Shown piece by piece: positions 1 through 4,532 of a stretch of 10,173 nt of DNA. Within the stretch, counting starts at the first letter, position 1. Each line of letters begins with the position of its first letter. Where the stretch lies: positions 1 through 10,173 of the forward strand of contig CAIXMG010000082.1 of the NCBI GenBank assembly GCA_903920485.1, written 5' to 3'. The stretch comes from an uncultured bacterium (GTDB lineage Bacteria; Patescibacteriota; Minisyncoccia; Phycocordibacterales; UBA1006). Both the position numbers and the translations under genes were made by a program. The notes under the pieces are model-generated. The model saw only the letters and a program-made list of their open reading frames with translations. It was not told the DNA's origin and made no database searches.

Positions 1-422
1 GTCCATCGGTAGTACGCAGGATCGTGCGTTGCAACTTCCCGGTCCCAATCATAGGAGAATCCGAGGATCTCCAGCTGCTTCTTGTAGCGCTTCACCAGCG
101 AATCGGTAAACGGGCCGGGATTCTTTCCGGTCTGAATTGCATACTGTTCCGCAGGAAGTCCGAACGAATCAAATCCCATCGGATGAAGCACGTTGAATCC
201 CTGCATTCGCTTCATACGCGCGAACACGTCGGACGCGATGTACCCGCGCGGATGCCCAACATGAAGACCCGCTCCGGACGGATACGGGAACATGTCCAGG
301 ACATAATACGGCTTCATGCCCTTTGCCTTGGCCTTTTTGGCATCCAGCGTCCGATAGACCTTCTTCTCGTCCCAGACCTTCTGCCATTTCTTTTCGATTT
401 TCTTGTGATCATAGGGTTTCAT
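1..422 (-). CDS. leuS: Leucyl-tRNA synthetase, N-terminal 140 residues (runs off left edge)
   Basis: Class I aminoacyl-tRNA synthetase that charges tRNA-Leu with leucine in the cytoplasm. The visible part begins MKPYDHKKIEKKWQ, typical of a LeuRS N-terminus, followed by the catalytic core entry: MFPYPSG at about residues 44-50, the HIGH-type ATP-binding signature HVGH at 54-57 followed by PRGY, and the conserved stretch PMGFDSFGLPAEQYAIQTG at 81-99. Many LeuRS have Trp where this one has Phe84. The editing domain, KMSKS loop and anticodon-binding domain lie outside the window. The ATG overlaps the stop of the upstream GNAT gene (shared ATGA), so the two are probably cotranscribed and translationally coupled. 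No Shine-Dalgarno sequence and no separate -10 box were seen immediately before this start. Identification is secure; only the C-terminal part is missing, because of the window edge. Confidence 0.96.
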   Translation of the reverse strand, partial: MKPYDHKKIEKKWQKVWDEKKVYRTLDAKKAKAKGMKPYYVLDMFPYPSGAGLHVGHPRGYIASDVFARMKRMQGFNVLHPMGFDSFGLPAEQYAIQTGKNPGPFTDSLVKRYKKQLEILGFSYDWDREVATHDPAYYRW

Positions 423-796
423 AAACTTAATTTATACTTTAGGTCTCGCTCTCCTTCAGGACTGACATAATCCCAAAGATATTCACCTCCGTTTTTCCTG
501 ATGATCGCATTTGATGCAAGGTTCTTCTCTGCGGCGATAAGTAACAACTCGTGCATGCCCTCCTTACGAGCTTCTTCTTTTATAAGACCGAGGATCTGAG
601 TTCCGTACCCTTTTCCTTCGTATTCTTTTGCGACCTCATAATAGACATGGCTCTTCATGTTTTCAGGAAGCGAAGGCCTCCCGCCTTCTTTCAGCCGAAG
701 TTGCGCCTCGCCAATTTTACGATCTCCGTCGTAAGCATCATACGAAATAGTCGGCAACGGACCCGAAGTTCCTACCTTTTTCAGAATAAGGTTCAT
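419..796 (-). CDS. GNAT-family N-acetyltransferase, 125 aa
   Basis: Predicted acetyl-CoA-dependent acetyltransferase; the acceptor cannot be told from sequence. The start ATG at 796 is chosen because an extended -10 (TGG TATTAT) ends 8 bases upstream; the open frame continues to 1012 but that extension runs through a terminator and into the NYN gene. The acetyl-CoA loop is seen as EYEGKGYGTQI (59-69), the motif A pattern with Glu/Gly in place of the usual leading Arg/Gln. It is followed by the motif B region with KNLASNAIIRKNGGEYL (91-107), which resembles the N-x-A-S-x-x-x-x-x-K-N-G-G segment of COG3981-type acetyltransferases. The protein is short, close to a minimal GNAT fold. Its TGA overlaps the leuS ATG by the ATGA arrangement. 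Third codon positions look more A/T-rich than in RNase J or the binding-protein gene. The family call is firm; the substrate is unknown. Confidence 0.85.
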   Translation of the reverse strand: MNLILKKVGTSGPLPTISYDAYDGDRKIGEAQLRLKEGGRPSLPENMKSHVYYEVAKEYEGKGYGTQILGLIKEEARKEGMHELLLIAAEKNLASNAIIRKNGGEYLWDYVSPEGERDLKYKLSL

Positions 797-804
797 GTGT
801 AAGG

Positions 805-813
805 ATAATACCA
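805..813 (-). promoter_or_regulatory. Extended -10 promoter of the GNAT-leuS operon
   Basis: On the minus strand TGG is followed directly by TATTAT (5 of 6 to TATAAT). The hexamer ends 8 bases before the ATG at 796, giving a transcript with a leader of about 0-2 bases. The element directly abuts the T-run of the terminator at 813-840. No good -35 was seen. Confidence 0.5.
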
Positions 814-840
814 AAAAACCCCCGAAAAATCGAGGGTTTT
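813..840 (-). terminator. Rho-independent terminator of the NYN gene
   Basis: A ten-base-pair stem (AAAACCCTCG with CGGGGGTTTT) and a six-base loop, followed on the minus strand by a run of six T. In minus-strand RNA one pair is a G-U wobble; in plus-strand RNA the same position is a C-A mismatch and there is no long T-run beyond the stem, so the minus direction is favoured. It closes the NYN transcript just before the GNAT promoter. Confidence 0.75.
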
Positions 841-879
841 GAAAGATAAAGGTTTTATAAAGATAGGCAGGGTTATCGG

Positions 880-907
880 TTGACTGGTATTTTGAATTTG
901 GTACAGT
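880..907 (+). promoter_or_regulatory. Possible plus-strand promoter antisense to NYN 3' end
   Basis: TTGACT (5 of 6 to the -35 consensus) at 880-885, a 16-base spacer, then TACAGT (4 of 6 to the -10) at 902-907. It would drive RNA into the 3' end of the NYN gene and a short open frame at 935-1024. No plus-strand gene is otherwise known here, so this may be coincidental. Confidence 0.25.
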
Positions 908-932
908 GTAATTACTCCTACGGAGAGGACCC

Positions 933-1448
933 TTATGCTGTTTCGTCTGCATCGGGGGCCTTTTCATTTTCCAGAACGGTTTGATGGTCGGAAAGATAAG
1001 AAATTCTTGCATTTGTCCTCTTGAGCAATACCGAACACCTCTGGGCCCTGTAGGGTGACAGTATTACGCCCAACTTCTCCTTGCTTAATAAGAAAAGAAC
1101 TAACGGAGTATAATCGCCATCGCTCGAAACAAGGATGGCGTTATTGCAGTTGTTCTCATAAACATCCTTCATCACGGCAACAACAAGGTCCGCATCACAA
1201 TTCCCTTTTGGCCTTCCAGTACGATCATAAATTACATCTTTGAATACTAAAACGTATCCGCAAGATCTCAGAGATTCGTACAGTTCCTTATTCTTCGGTA
1301 TAAATCCCAGAAAAAGATAGGCCGTTTCAACATTATACTTATCAGAAAGCCAAACGCGGAAACGTGCATAATCAAAATTCCACCCAAGGCTTTTAACGCC
1401 ATTATAGAGATTTGCACCGTCAATGTAAGCAACGTTTCCTTTCAACAT
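933..1448 (-). CDS. NYN-domain (LabA/DUF88-type, PIN-like) putative ribonuclease, 171 aa
   Basis: Predicted metal-dependent RNase of the NYN branch of the PIN-like fold, cytoplasmic. The acidic signatures are in the expected order: YIDGANLYNG at 8-17 (Asp10, Asn13), KGNCDADLVVAVMKD at 81-95 (Asp85 aligning with the family's K-G-x-D-x-x-L motif), and the ILVSSDGDYTPLV strand at 105-117 (Asp110, Asp112). Together these would form the usual Mg2+ site, so the enzyme appears intact. A charged tail (about 158-171) carries no motif. The gene is isolated between two terminators (813-840 and 1463-1483) and so is a single-gene transcript. Family members include stand-alone RNases and partners of toxin or defence loci, but no antitoxin-like neighbour is visible. 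Third codon positions look more A/T-rich than in RNase J, which could mean later acquisition. The target RNA is unknown. Confidence 0.85.
   Translation of the reverse strand: MLKGNVAYIDGANLYNGVKSLGWNFDYARFRVWLSDKYNVETAYLFLGFIPKNKELYESLRSCGYVLVFKDVIYDRTGRPKGNCDADLVVAVMKDVYENNCNNAILVSSDGDYTPLVLFLLSKEKLGVILSPYRAQRCSVLLKRTNARISYLSDHQTVLENEKAPDADETA
935..1024 (+). CDS. Speculative 29-residue small ORF with strong Shine-Dalgarno, antisense to NYN
   Basis: A 29-codon frame (MLFRLHRGPFHF..., ending in TGA) overlaps the last part of the NYN gene on the opposite strand. Unlike most genes here it is preceded by a textbook Shine-Dalgarno sequence, GGAGAGGA at 922-929, five bases before the ATG, and by a possible promoter at 880-907. 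The encoded peptide is basic and has no recognisable domain or membrane segment. Because it lies antisense to a real coding region, its frame may be fortuitous, and the GGAG may simply be one arm of the small CTCC-TAC-GGAG hairpin. It is listed only as a candidate. Confidence 0.15.
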   Translation: MLFRLHRGPFHFPERFDGRKDKKFLHLSS

Positions 1449-1454
1449 TTCTCA

Positions 1455-1463
1455 AGCATAACA
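1455..1463 (-). promoter_or_regulatory. Extended -10 promoter of the NYN gene
   Basis: Minus strand TGT followed by TATGCT (4 of 6), ending 6 bases before the ATG at 1448, so the RNA should start at or next to the ATG. It touches the T-run of the preceding mazG terminator. The hexamer is weaker than the others in this set. Confidence 0.35.
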
Positions 1464-1483
1464 AAAGCGTTTCAAGAAACGCT
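1463..1483 (-). terminator. Rho-independent terminator after the MazG-like gene
   Basis: Perfect inverted repeat AGCGTTT / AAACGCT with loop CTTG at 1466-1483, followed on the minus strand by TTTT. It lies 14 bases beyond the mazG stop codon. The plus strand lacks a T-run, so it acts on the minus strand only. Confidence 0.65.
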
Positions 1484-1497
1484 CAAGGTTTTCTCAA

Positions 1498-1827
1498 CTA
1501 CTTCCGCTCCGCAATCTTCGCATTATCCGACCCGATCATCTTGGACCATGCCTGATACATATCAATATCAAGTTCTTTTGCAATGAATAAGGTTTCCGCC
1601 ATGATGTCAGCCAACTCGTCGGCTGCTTTTGATTTCAGTTCGTCAGGCGAATCCTTCGAGTACCGCTCGTTGTTCATCTGCATGATGACCTTGGTCAGGC
1701 TTCCGACCTGGTACGACAAATCACGCGACGCGATCAAATAATCCCAAGACTTCGTTCCTGTCTGCTTATACGATTCAAATGTTGCCACAATCTCATCGGT
1801 CAGCTGGTGAAGGTTTTTTGGTTCCAT
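1498..1827 (-). CDS. MazG-like nucleotide pyrophosphohydrolase, 109 aa
   Basis: All-alpha NTP pyrophosphohydrolase superfamily protein; members hydrolyse (d)NTPs to the monophosphate and pyrophosphate, often to clear non-canonical nucleotides. The single-domain length (109 aa) fits. The second metal-binding helix is clear: AADELADIMAETLFIAKELDID at 68-89, with Glu71 and Asp74 as the ExxD pair. The first helix, which normally supplies ExxE, here reads SYQVGSLTKVIMQ (38-50), so the two glutamates are replaced by Gln40 and Ser43. The C-terminal AWSKMIGSDNAKIAER matches the family's end, where Asn and Lys contact the substrate. The gene starts 23 bases after the spoU stop with its own -10. Membership is clear; whether it is catalytically active with the usual metal set is uncertain because of the missing acidic pair. 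Confidence 0.8.
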   Translation of the reverse strand: MEPKNLHQLTDEIVATFESYKQTGTKSWDYLIASRDLSYQVGSLTKVIMQMNNERYSKDSPDELKSKAADELADIMAETLFIAKELDIDMYQAWSKMIGSDNAKIAERK

Positions 1828-1833
1828 AGGCTT

Positions 1834-1862
1834 ATGATATACCCCTTGGATTATCTTTTCCA
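1834..1862 (-). promoter_or_regulatory. Promoter of the MazG-like gene
   Basis: Minus strand TGGAAA (4 of 6 to -35) at 1862-1857, a 17-base spacer, then TATCAT (5 of 6 to -10) at 1839-1834. The hexamer ends 6 bases before the ATG at 1827, so a leaderless transcript is expected. The -35 lies inside the end of spoU. Confidence 0.5.
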
Positions 1863-2594
1863 GTTATCAAGAATCACCGCCGTCGCGATGCCCACGTTCA
1901 GCGATTCGGCATTGCCATGGCGAGGAATGGTCACATTCTGCGTTATGTATTTTTTCAAGTCTGGATGGATACCGTGCGATTCGCTACCCATCAAGAGAAT
2001 TCCTTTCTTTGGGAACTTAAAGGAGTGAATGTCTTCGCCGGTAAGATCGGCGCCCAGTACCGCAACACCCTCACGCTCCTTGAAAAAACCCGCAAGATCA
2101 CGGTAGTACACGTCTACACGCGCAAACGAACCCTTCGTCGCACTGACGACCTTGGGATTGTAGACATCCACCGTATTAAGTGAGGCCACAATTTTTTTGA
2201 TTCCATACCAATCGGCGATGCGCAAAATCGTACCGAGATTTCCCGGATCGTTCACGTCAGACAGGGCAAGTACGGTCTCATCACCCATTTCGAACGTCGG
2301 TAATTCTTTCTGTTGAAACACGCCGATAGCCTTGTCGTTCGACGACAAGGTTCCCAGCTTTTCAACCTCGTCTTTTTTAAGTTCAACTACCTTGCCAAAG
2401 AACTTTTTCACAACATCAGGATGATCGGCAAGAAATTCGCTTGATGCCGCAACGGCCACCAGATCATAGTCAGAATTGAGGAATTCAAGTACGCTTACTT
2501 CCCCTTCCACCAGAAAAAGCCTCTGCGCCACGCGCACTTTTTTGTCATGAAGCTCCTTGATGAGTTTTTTTATCGATGATTTGTCGAAATGCAT
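1851..2594 (-). CDS. SpoU-family (TrmH-like) RNA 2'-O-ribose methyltransferase, 247 aa
   Basis: SAM-dependent methyltransferase of the SPOUT (trefoil-knot) fold that methylates the 2'-hydroxyl of a nucleotide in rRNA or tRNA. The start at 2594 (MHFDKSS) is chosen because an extended -10 ends 6 bases upstream; the longer frame to 2651 runs through that promoter. An N-terminal SpoU substrate-binding-type domain (about 1-95, with RLFLVEGEVSVLEFL at 25-39) precedes the catalytic domain. All three SpoU motifs are intact: DVNDPGNLGTILRIADWYG at 113-131 (Asn119, Arg125), ILLMGSESHGI at 199-209, and IPRHGNAESLNVGIATAV at 223-240, the SAM-binding knot. This domain order matches the RlmB/TrmH group of 23S rRNA or tRNA methyltransferases; which nucleotide is modified cannot be said. 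It is the first gene of a minus-strand series continuing into the MazG-like gene 23 bases downstream, with no terminator between. Confidence 0.93.
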   Translation of the reverse strand: MHFDKSSIKKLIKELHDKKVRVAQRLFLVEGEVSVLEFLNSDYDLVAVAASSEFLADHPDVVKKFFGKVVELKKDEVEKLGTLSSNDKAIGVFQQKELPTFEMGDETVLALSDVNDPGNLGTILRIADWYGIKKIVASLNTVDVYNPKVVSATKGSFARVDVYYRDLAGFFKEREGVAVLGADLTGEDIHSFKFPKKGILLMGSESHGIHPDLKKYITQNVTIPRHGNAESLNVGIATAVILDNWKR

Positions 2595-2600
2595 GAGCAT

Positions 2601-2630
2601 GTTATACCACACAAAAGCTGTTACCGTTAA
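2601..2630 (-). promoter_or_regulatory. Extended -10 promoter of the spoU gene
   Basis: Minus strand TTAACG (4 of 6 to -35) at 2630-2625, an 18-base spacer containing TGG directly before TATAAC (5 of 6) at 2606-2601, then 6 bases to the ATG at 2594. It sets the start codon and predicts a leaderless mRNA. Confidence 0.55.
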
Positions 2631-2640
2631 GGGAGCCCTT
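2629..2640. repeat. Short inverted repeat between divergent spoU and 2674 gene
   Basis: AAGGG-AG-CCCTT, two 5-base arms around a 2-base centre, sits in the 79-base divergent region and overlaps the predicted -35 of spoU. It could be an operator; no regulator was recognised and the arms are short. Confidence 0.2.
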
Positions 2641-2673
2641 TGGAAACTCAAGTGCTAAGGTAAAAAGAAAATC

Positions 2674-3054
2674 ATGACACATACCAACCTTACACCCACG
2701 ACATGCCTGTTTCTCATCGAAGAACGCTGGTCATTCACACGCACGGTCCAAGAAATTGCCGACCTCGGATGGTCTGCCCTCGAGGGCAAGAAAAACATTG
2801 AATGCGTCCTTGCGCGTCAGCACGAACTCCCGCTTCCCAATGACGGACGGTACATCGTCGGCCTCGCGGAGCTTGAATTTCTTGAGCAGTTCACCTACGC
2901 TTGCGGTACACTCCTCTATTACGTTCCGGTGATCTATCATGGCACGATGGGCAGTACGTTGTACCGCCCAGGAAAGTCCTGTTTCTCGGCTTCAGGAGAA
3001 ATCGACGACTTTTCCAACACCTACATCATCGCCACCAAAAATCCCGCTTCCTGA
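2674..3054 (+). CDS. Hypothetical protein, 126 aa, cytoplasmic
   Basis: Function not recognised. The frame opens with MTHTNLTPTTCLFLIEERWSF and continues as a mixed alpha/beta soluble protein with no signal peptide or clear membrane helix. Visible features are an amphipathic region at 24-47 (TVQEIADLGWSALEGKKNIECVLA), a patch GLAELEFLEQFTYACGTLLYY at 63-83 and three cysteines (11, 44, 77) plus Cys103. Support for it being real: its TGA falls in the loop of a good terminator at 3037-3064, and it diverges from spoU with room for a promoter. Upstream, TAAAAA (4 of 6 to -10) ends 7 bases before the ATG, with TTGGAA (4 of 6 to -35) 15 bases further up; both are weak. There is also an AGG about 13 bases upstream that is too distant to be a good ribosome site. 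It may be a lineage-specific Patescibacteria gene. Confidence 0.6.
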   Translation: MTHTNLTPTTCLFLIEERWSFTRTVQEIADLGWSALEGKKNIECVLARQHELPLPNDGRYIVGLAELEFLEQFTYACGTLLYYVPVIYHGTMGSTLYRPGKSCFSASGEIDDFSNTYIIATKNPAS

Positions 3055-3064
3055 GCGGGGTTTT
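3037..3064. terminator. Bidirectional terminator between convergent genes, containing the stop of the 2674 gene
   Basis: Stem AAAATCCCGCT / AGCGGGGTTTT (one T-G wobble) around the loop TCCTG. The plus strand ends in TTTT and the minus strand in five T, so it can stop transcripts from both 2674-3054 and 3074-3625. The TGA of the plus gene (3052-3054) spans loop and first stem base. Confidence 0.8.
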
Positions 3065-3073
3065 GTTAAGATG

Positions 3074-3625
3074 CTACTGATGTCTCCTGAACTTCCTTAC
3101 CGCCACCCAGATAAGCAGAGCAAGGGCGACGGCGAGGATAAGCACCTTCATCCAGCTGTCGGCATCAGACCAATAGCGTCCCGATGCGATGATGAGCGAT
3201 ACGATTCCCGACCATGCAAACCCGATCGAAAGCGCCTCGAGCGGCACGAACACGCCGAGCACGATCATGACAAGCGACAGCACGATGAGTACGATGAACA
3301 CATTTCGGTTGTAGAGACTGGTCGCATGGGTAAATTGCGCATTGCAAGTAAAGTTCGCATCGCAGTAGCCCAGCGGCTGCCCGGCTTTTACGGTATCAGT
3401 TACCTGGGCAGGCGTAAGCTGGTCGTTCGTCCACTGACCGCCGGCTGTCACGCAGGACTGCGCATCCGTATAAGTCGCCGGCTGGACCGGGCAGAACGAT
3501 TGAAGTTCCGGCTGGGGCGATACCGCGGAAATCGCATAGAAGAAAAAGAGATTGACGACAATGACAATCGCGACGGCAAGCGTCCACGAGAGGATCTTTG
3601 ATACAGGTGGGGTGTGTGTTTCCAT
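3074..3625 (-). CDS. Four-helix membrane protein with a cysteine-bearing extracytoplasmic loop, 183 aa
   Basis: Function not recognised. Predicted topology: a short N-terminus, helix 1 at about 11-35 (ILSWTLAVAIVIVVNLFFFY...), a loop of about 70 residues, then helices at about 108-127, 132-148 and 159-176, and a basic C-terminus KFRRHQ. The loop between helices 1 and 2 carries four cysteines (45, 58, 88, 94), which could form two disulfides. It includes SCVTAGGQWT (57-66), a C-x-x-x-G-G-x-W pattern that I associate with small membrane proteins of Patescibacteria (memory, not checked). The positive C-terminus suggests the cysteine loop lies outside. The start at 3625 is supported by an extended -10 ending 6 bases upstream. 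It lies 15 bases downstream of the peptidoglycan-binding gene and may also be read through from it; a shared envelope role is inference only. Confidence 0.75.
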   Translation of the reverse strand: METHTPPVSKILSWTLAVAIVIVVNLFFFYAISAVSPQPELQSFCPVQPATYTDAQSCVTAGGQWTNDQLTPAQVTDTVKAGQPLGYCDANFTCNAQFTHATSLYNRNVFIVLIVLSLVMIVLGVFVPLEALSIGFAWSGIVSLIIASGRYWSDADSWMKVLILAVALALLIWVAVRKFRRHQ

Positions 3626-3631
3626 GGCACG

Positions 3632-3640
3632 AGTATACCA
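3632..3640 (-). promoter_or_regulatory. Extended -10 promoter of the four-helix membrane protein gene
   Basis: Minus strand TGG followed by TATACT (5 of 6), ending 6 bases before the ATG at 3625. It begins right after the TAG stop of the peptidoglycan-binding gene, so the gap between the two genes is essentially this promoter. The nine-base core is identical to the one at 4183-4191. Confidence 0.55.
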
Positions 3641-4174
3641 CTATTGTGGATTGTTCTTAAGCCACAGGATCATGTACTGGAGCGTCGACTTGCCCACCTG
3701 GCCGGTCACGGAAAGCTTGTTCTGCGACTGGAACTTCTTTATGTTCGAGGTAAGCGTCGCACCGAAGTCATTGTCAACCTTCAAGTTCTTGCCAAAATAG
3801 AGATTCACGAACTGCTGAACATATCCGACCGATGTGCCTTTTGACCCAGCCTTGAGGACTGTCTTGCTGGCAACAAGTGCCTGAAGGTTTTTCGACAGCG
3901 TCGCGGAAACGGAAAGTGCGCTTGCCGTCGTCGTAGCACTTGCCGTCCCAGCCGTCGTTGCTGACGAAGCCGGATCGGTACCAGGAACCGACGCAGACGC
4001 CGTTTCCGTCCCCGTATCGGCACTCGTGACGACCGGATGCATGTCACCGATCGTTTCCGTGTTTTTTGAAACGTACGCGGCAGGATCCGTGAGGCCGGTG
4101 ATCGCGGCATAGCCACCGTACCCCAGAAGCGCGACAAGGATGACCGTGACAAACGTGAAGGCTGAGTTTCTCAT
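3641..4174 (-). CDS. Membrane-anchored peptidoglycan-binding domain protein, 177 aa
   Basis: Envelope protein predicted to hold on to the cell wall. The start at 4174 (MRNSAFTF) is chosen over a GTG at 4192 because that GTG lies inside the promoter. Order of parts: a signal anchor at about 5-25 (AFTFVTVILVALLGYGGYA); an Ala/Ser/Thr-rich low-complexity linker at about 50-93; then a PG_binding_1 (PF01471-type) domain at about 106-176. This domain starts LKAGSKGTSVGYVQQFVNLYFG (the family's G-x-x-G-x-x-V-x-x-L-Q pattern with Val/Gln variants), has an FGATLTSNIKKFQSQNKL repeat core and ends with GQVGKSTLQYM. No catalytic hydrolase domain is attached, so it probably tethers rather than cuts. It diverges from secG and is followed closely by the four-helix membrane protein. 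Domain assignment is good; the exact role is unknown. Confidence 0.85.
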   Translation of the reverse strand: MRNSAFTFVTVILVALLGYGGYAAITGLTDPAAYVSKNTETIGDMHPVVTSADTGTETASASVPGTDPASSATTAGTASATTTASALSVSATLSKNLQALVASKTVLKAGSKGTSVGYVQQFVNLYFGKNLKVDNDFGATLTSNIKKFQSQNKLSVTGQVGKSTLQYMILWLKNNPQ

Positions 4175-4182
4175 ATGCGATA

Positions 4183-4191
4183 AGTATACCA
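4183..4191 (-). promoter_or_regulatory. Extended -10 promoter of the peptidoglycan-binding gene
   Basis: Minus strand TGG followed by TATACT (5 of 6), ending 8 bases before the ATG at 4174. Upstream on this strand is a run of eight T shared with the secG spacer; no -35 was seen. It lies only 4 bases from the secG -35, so the two divergent promoters may compete for polymerase. Confidence 0.5.
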
Positions 4192-4195
4192 CCCC

Positions 4196-4224
4196 TTGAA
4201 CAAAAAAAACGAATGTGCTATACT
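4196..4224 (+). promoter_or_regulatory. Promoter of secG
   Basis: TTGAAC (4 of 6) at 4196-4201, a 17-base spacer with an A-run, and TGC before TATACT (5 of 6) at 4219-4224, then 6 bases to the ATG. This is the best-formed promoter in the window and predicts a leaderless secG mRNA. Confidence 0.7.
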
Positions 4225-4230
4225 CGCCGC

Positions 4231-4464
4231 ATGAATACGATTACTCAGGTACTTCCCTGGATACAGCTCGTCCTCTCCGTTCTCCTCGTCATCCTCGTCC
4301 TGTTGCAGCGAAGCTCCGACGGAATCGAAGGTGCGCTTGGAGGAAGTGCGTCCAATATGACCTATTTTGCACGACGCGGAGCTGAACGCTTTATCTTTTT
4401 GGCGACGATTGTCATTGCGGTGCTTTTTGCGGCATCCGCACTCATTCCGCTCGTCCTCAAGTAA
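4231..4464 (+). CDS. secG: Protein translocase subunit SecG, 77 aa
   Basis: Small accessory subunit of the SecYEG channel in the cytoplasmic membrane; it assists SecA-driven export. Its length (77 aa) and plan fit the family: helix 1 at about 9-26 (PWIQLVLSVLLVILVLLQ), the cytoplasmic loop with LLQRSSDGIEGALGGSASN at 24-42, the RRGAERF stretch at 48-54, and helix 2 at about 54-75. The conserved L-L-Q followed by a Gly-rich loop is the family hallmark. The start at 4231 is preferred to an in-frame ATG at 4213 because the latter lies upstream of the -10. The next plus-strand gene starts 68 bases later with its own possible promoter, so secG may be a single-gene transcript. A weak imperfect hairpin (4465-4479, CCAGGA then TCCTTGG) followed by GTTTTG could terminate it. 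Confidence 0.9.
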   Translation: MNTITQVLPWIQLVLSVLLVILVLLQRSSDGIEGALGGSASNMTYFARRGAERFIFLATIVIAVLFAASALIPLVLK

Positions 4465-4475
4465 CCAGGAAGTCC

Positions 4476-4504
4476 TTGGCTGTTTTGTCGTGATATCGTA
4501 TTCT
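4476..4504 (+). promoter_or_regulatory. Possible promoter of the binding-protein-RNase J operon
   Basis: TTGGCT (4 of 6) at 4476-4481, exactly 17 bases, then TATTCT (4 of 6) at 4499-4504. A start near 4511 would give a leader of about 22 bases to GTG 4533. This differs from the leaderless pattern of the neighbouring genes. Confidence 0.4.
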
Positions 4505-4532
4505 CATTATCACGCCTAGTTTCCTTCTTTTT

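Noticed and set aside
24..470. 148-codon plus-strand frame opposite leuS
   Set aside because: The minus strand encodes an unmistakable LeuRS N-terminus through this region.
914..923. ACTCCTACGG, identical to a conserved 16S rRNA tract
   Set aside because: The match is only ten bases and the surrounding bases do not follow 16S; it is explained as part of a small CTCC-TAC-GGAG hairpin in the NYN 3' region.
797..1012. Upstream extension of the GNAT frame (72 codons)
   Set aside because: It would translate through the NYN 3' end, a terminator and the GNAT promoter; the sequence has no domain similarity.
2595..2651. Longer spoU start at 2651
   Set aside because: It runs through the extended -10 at 2601-2609; family homology begins after MHFDKSS.
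2731..2940. 69-codon minus-strand frame opposite the 2674 gene
   Set aside because: Either strand could be coding by length alone, but the plus frame is longer and ends within the terminator, and the minus frame has no promoter or domain.
4175..4192. GTG start of the peptidoglycan-binding gene at 4192
   Set aside because: The GTG and following codons are the -10 box itself; ATG 4174 directly precedes the signal anchor.
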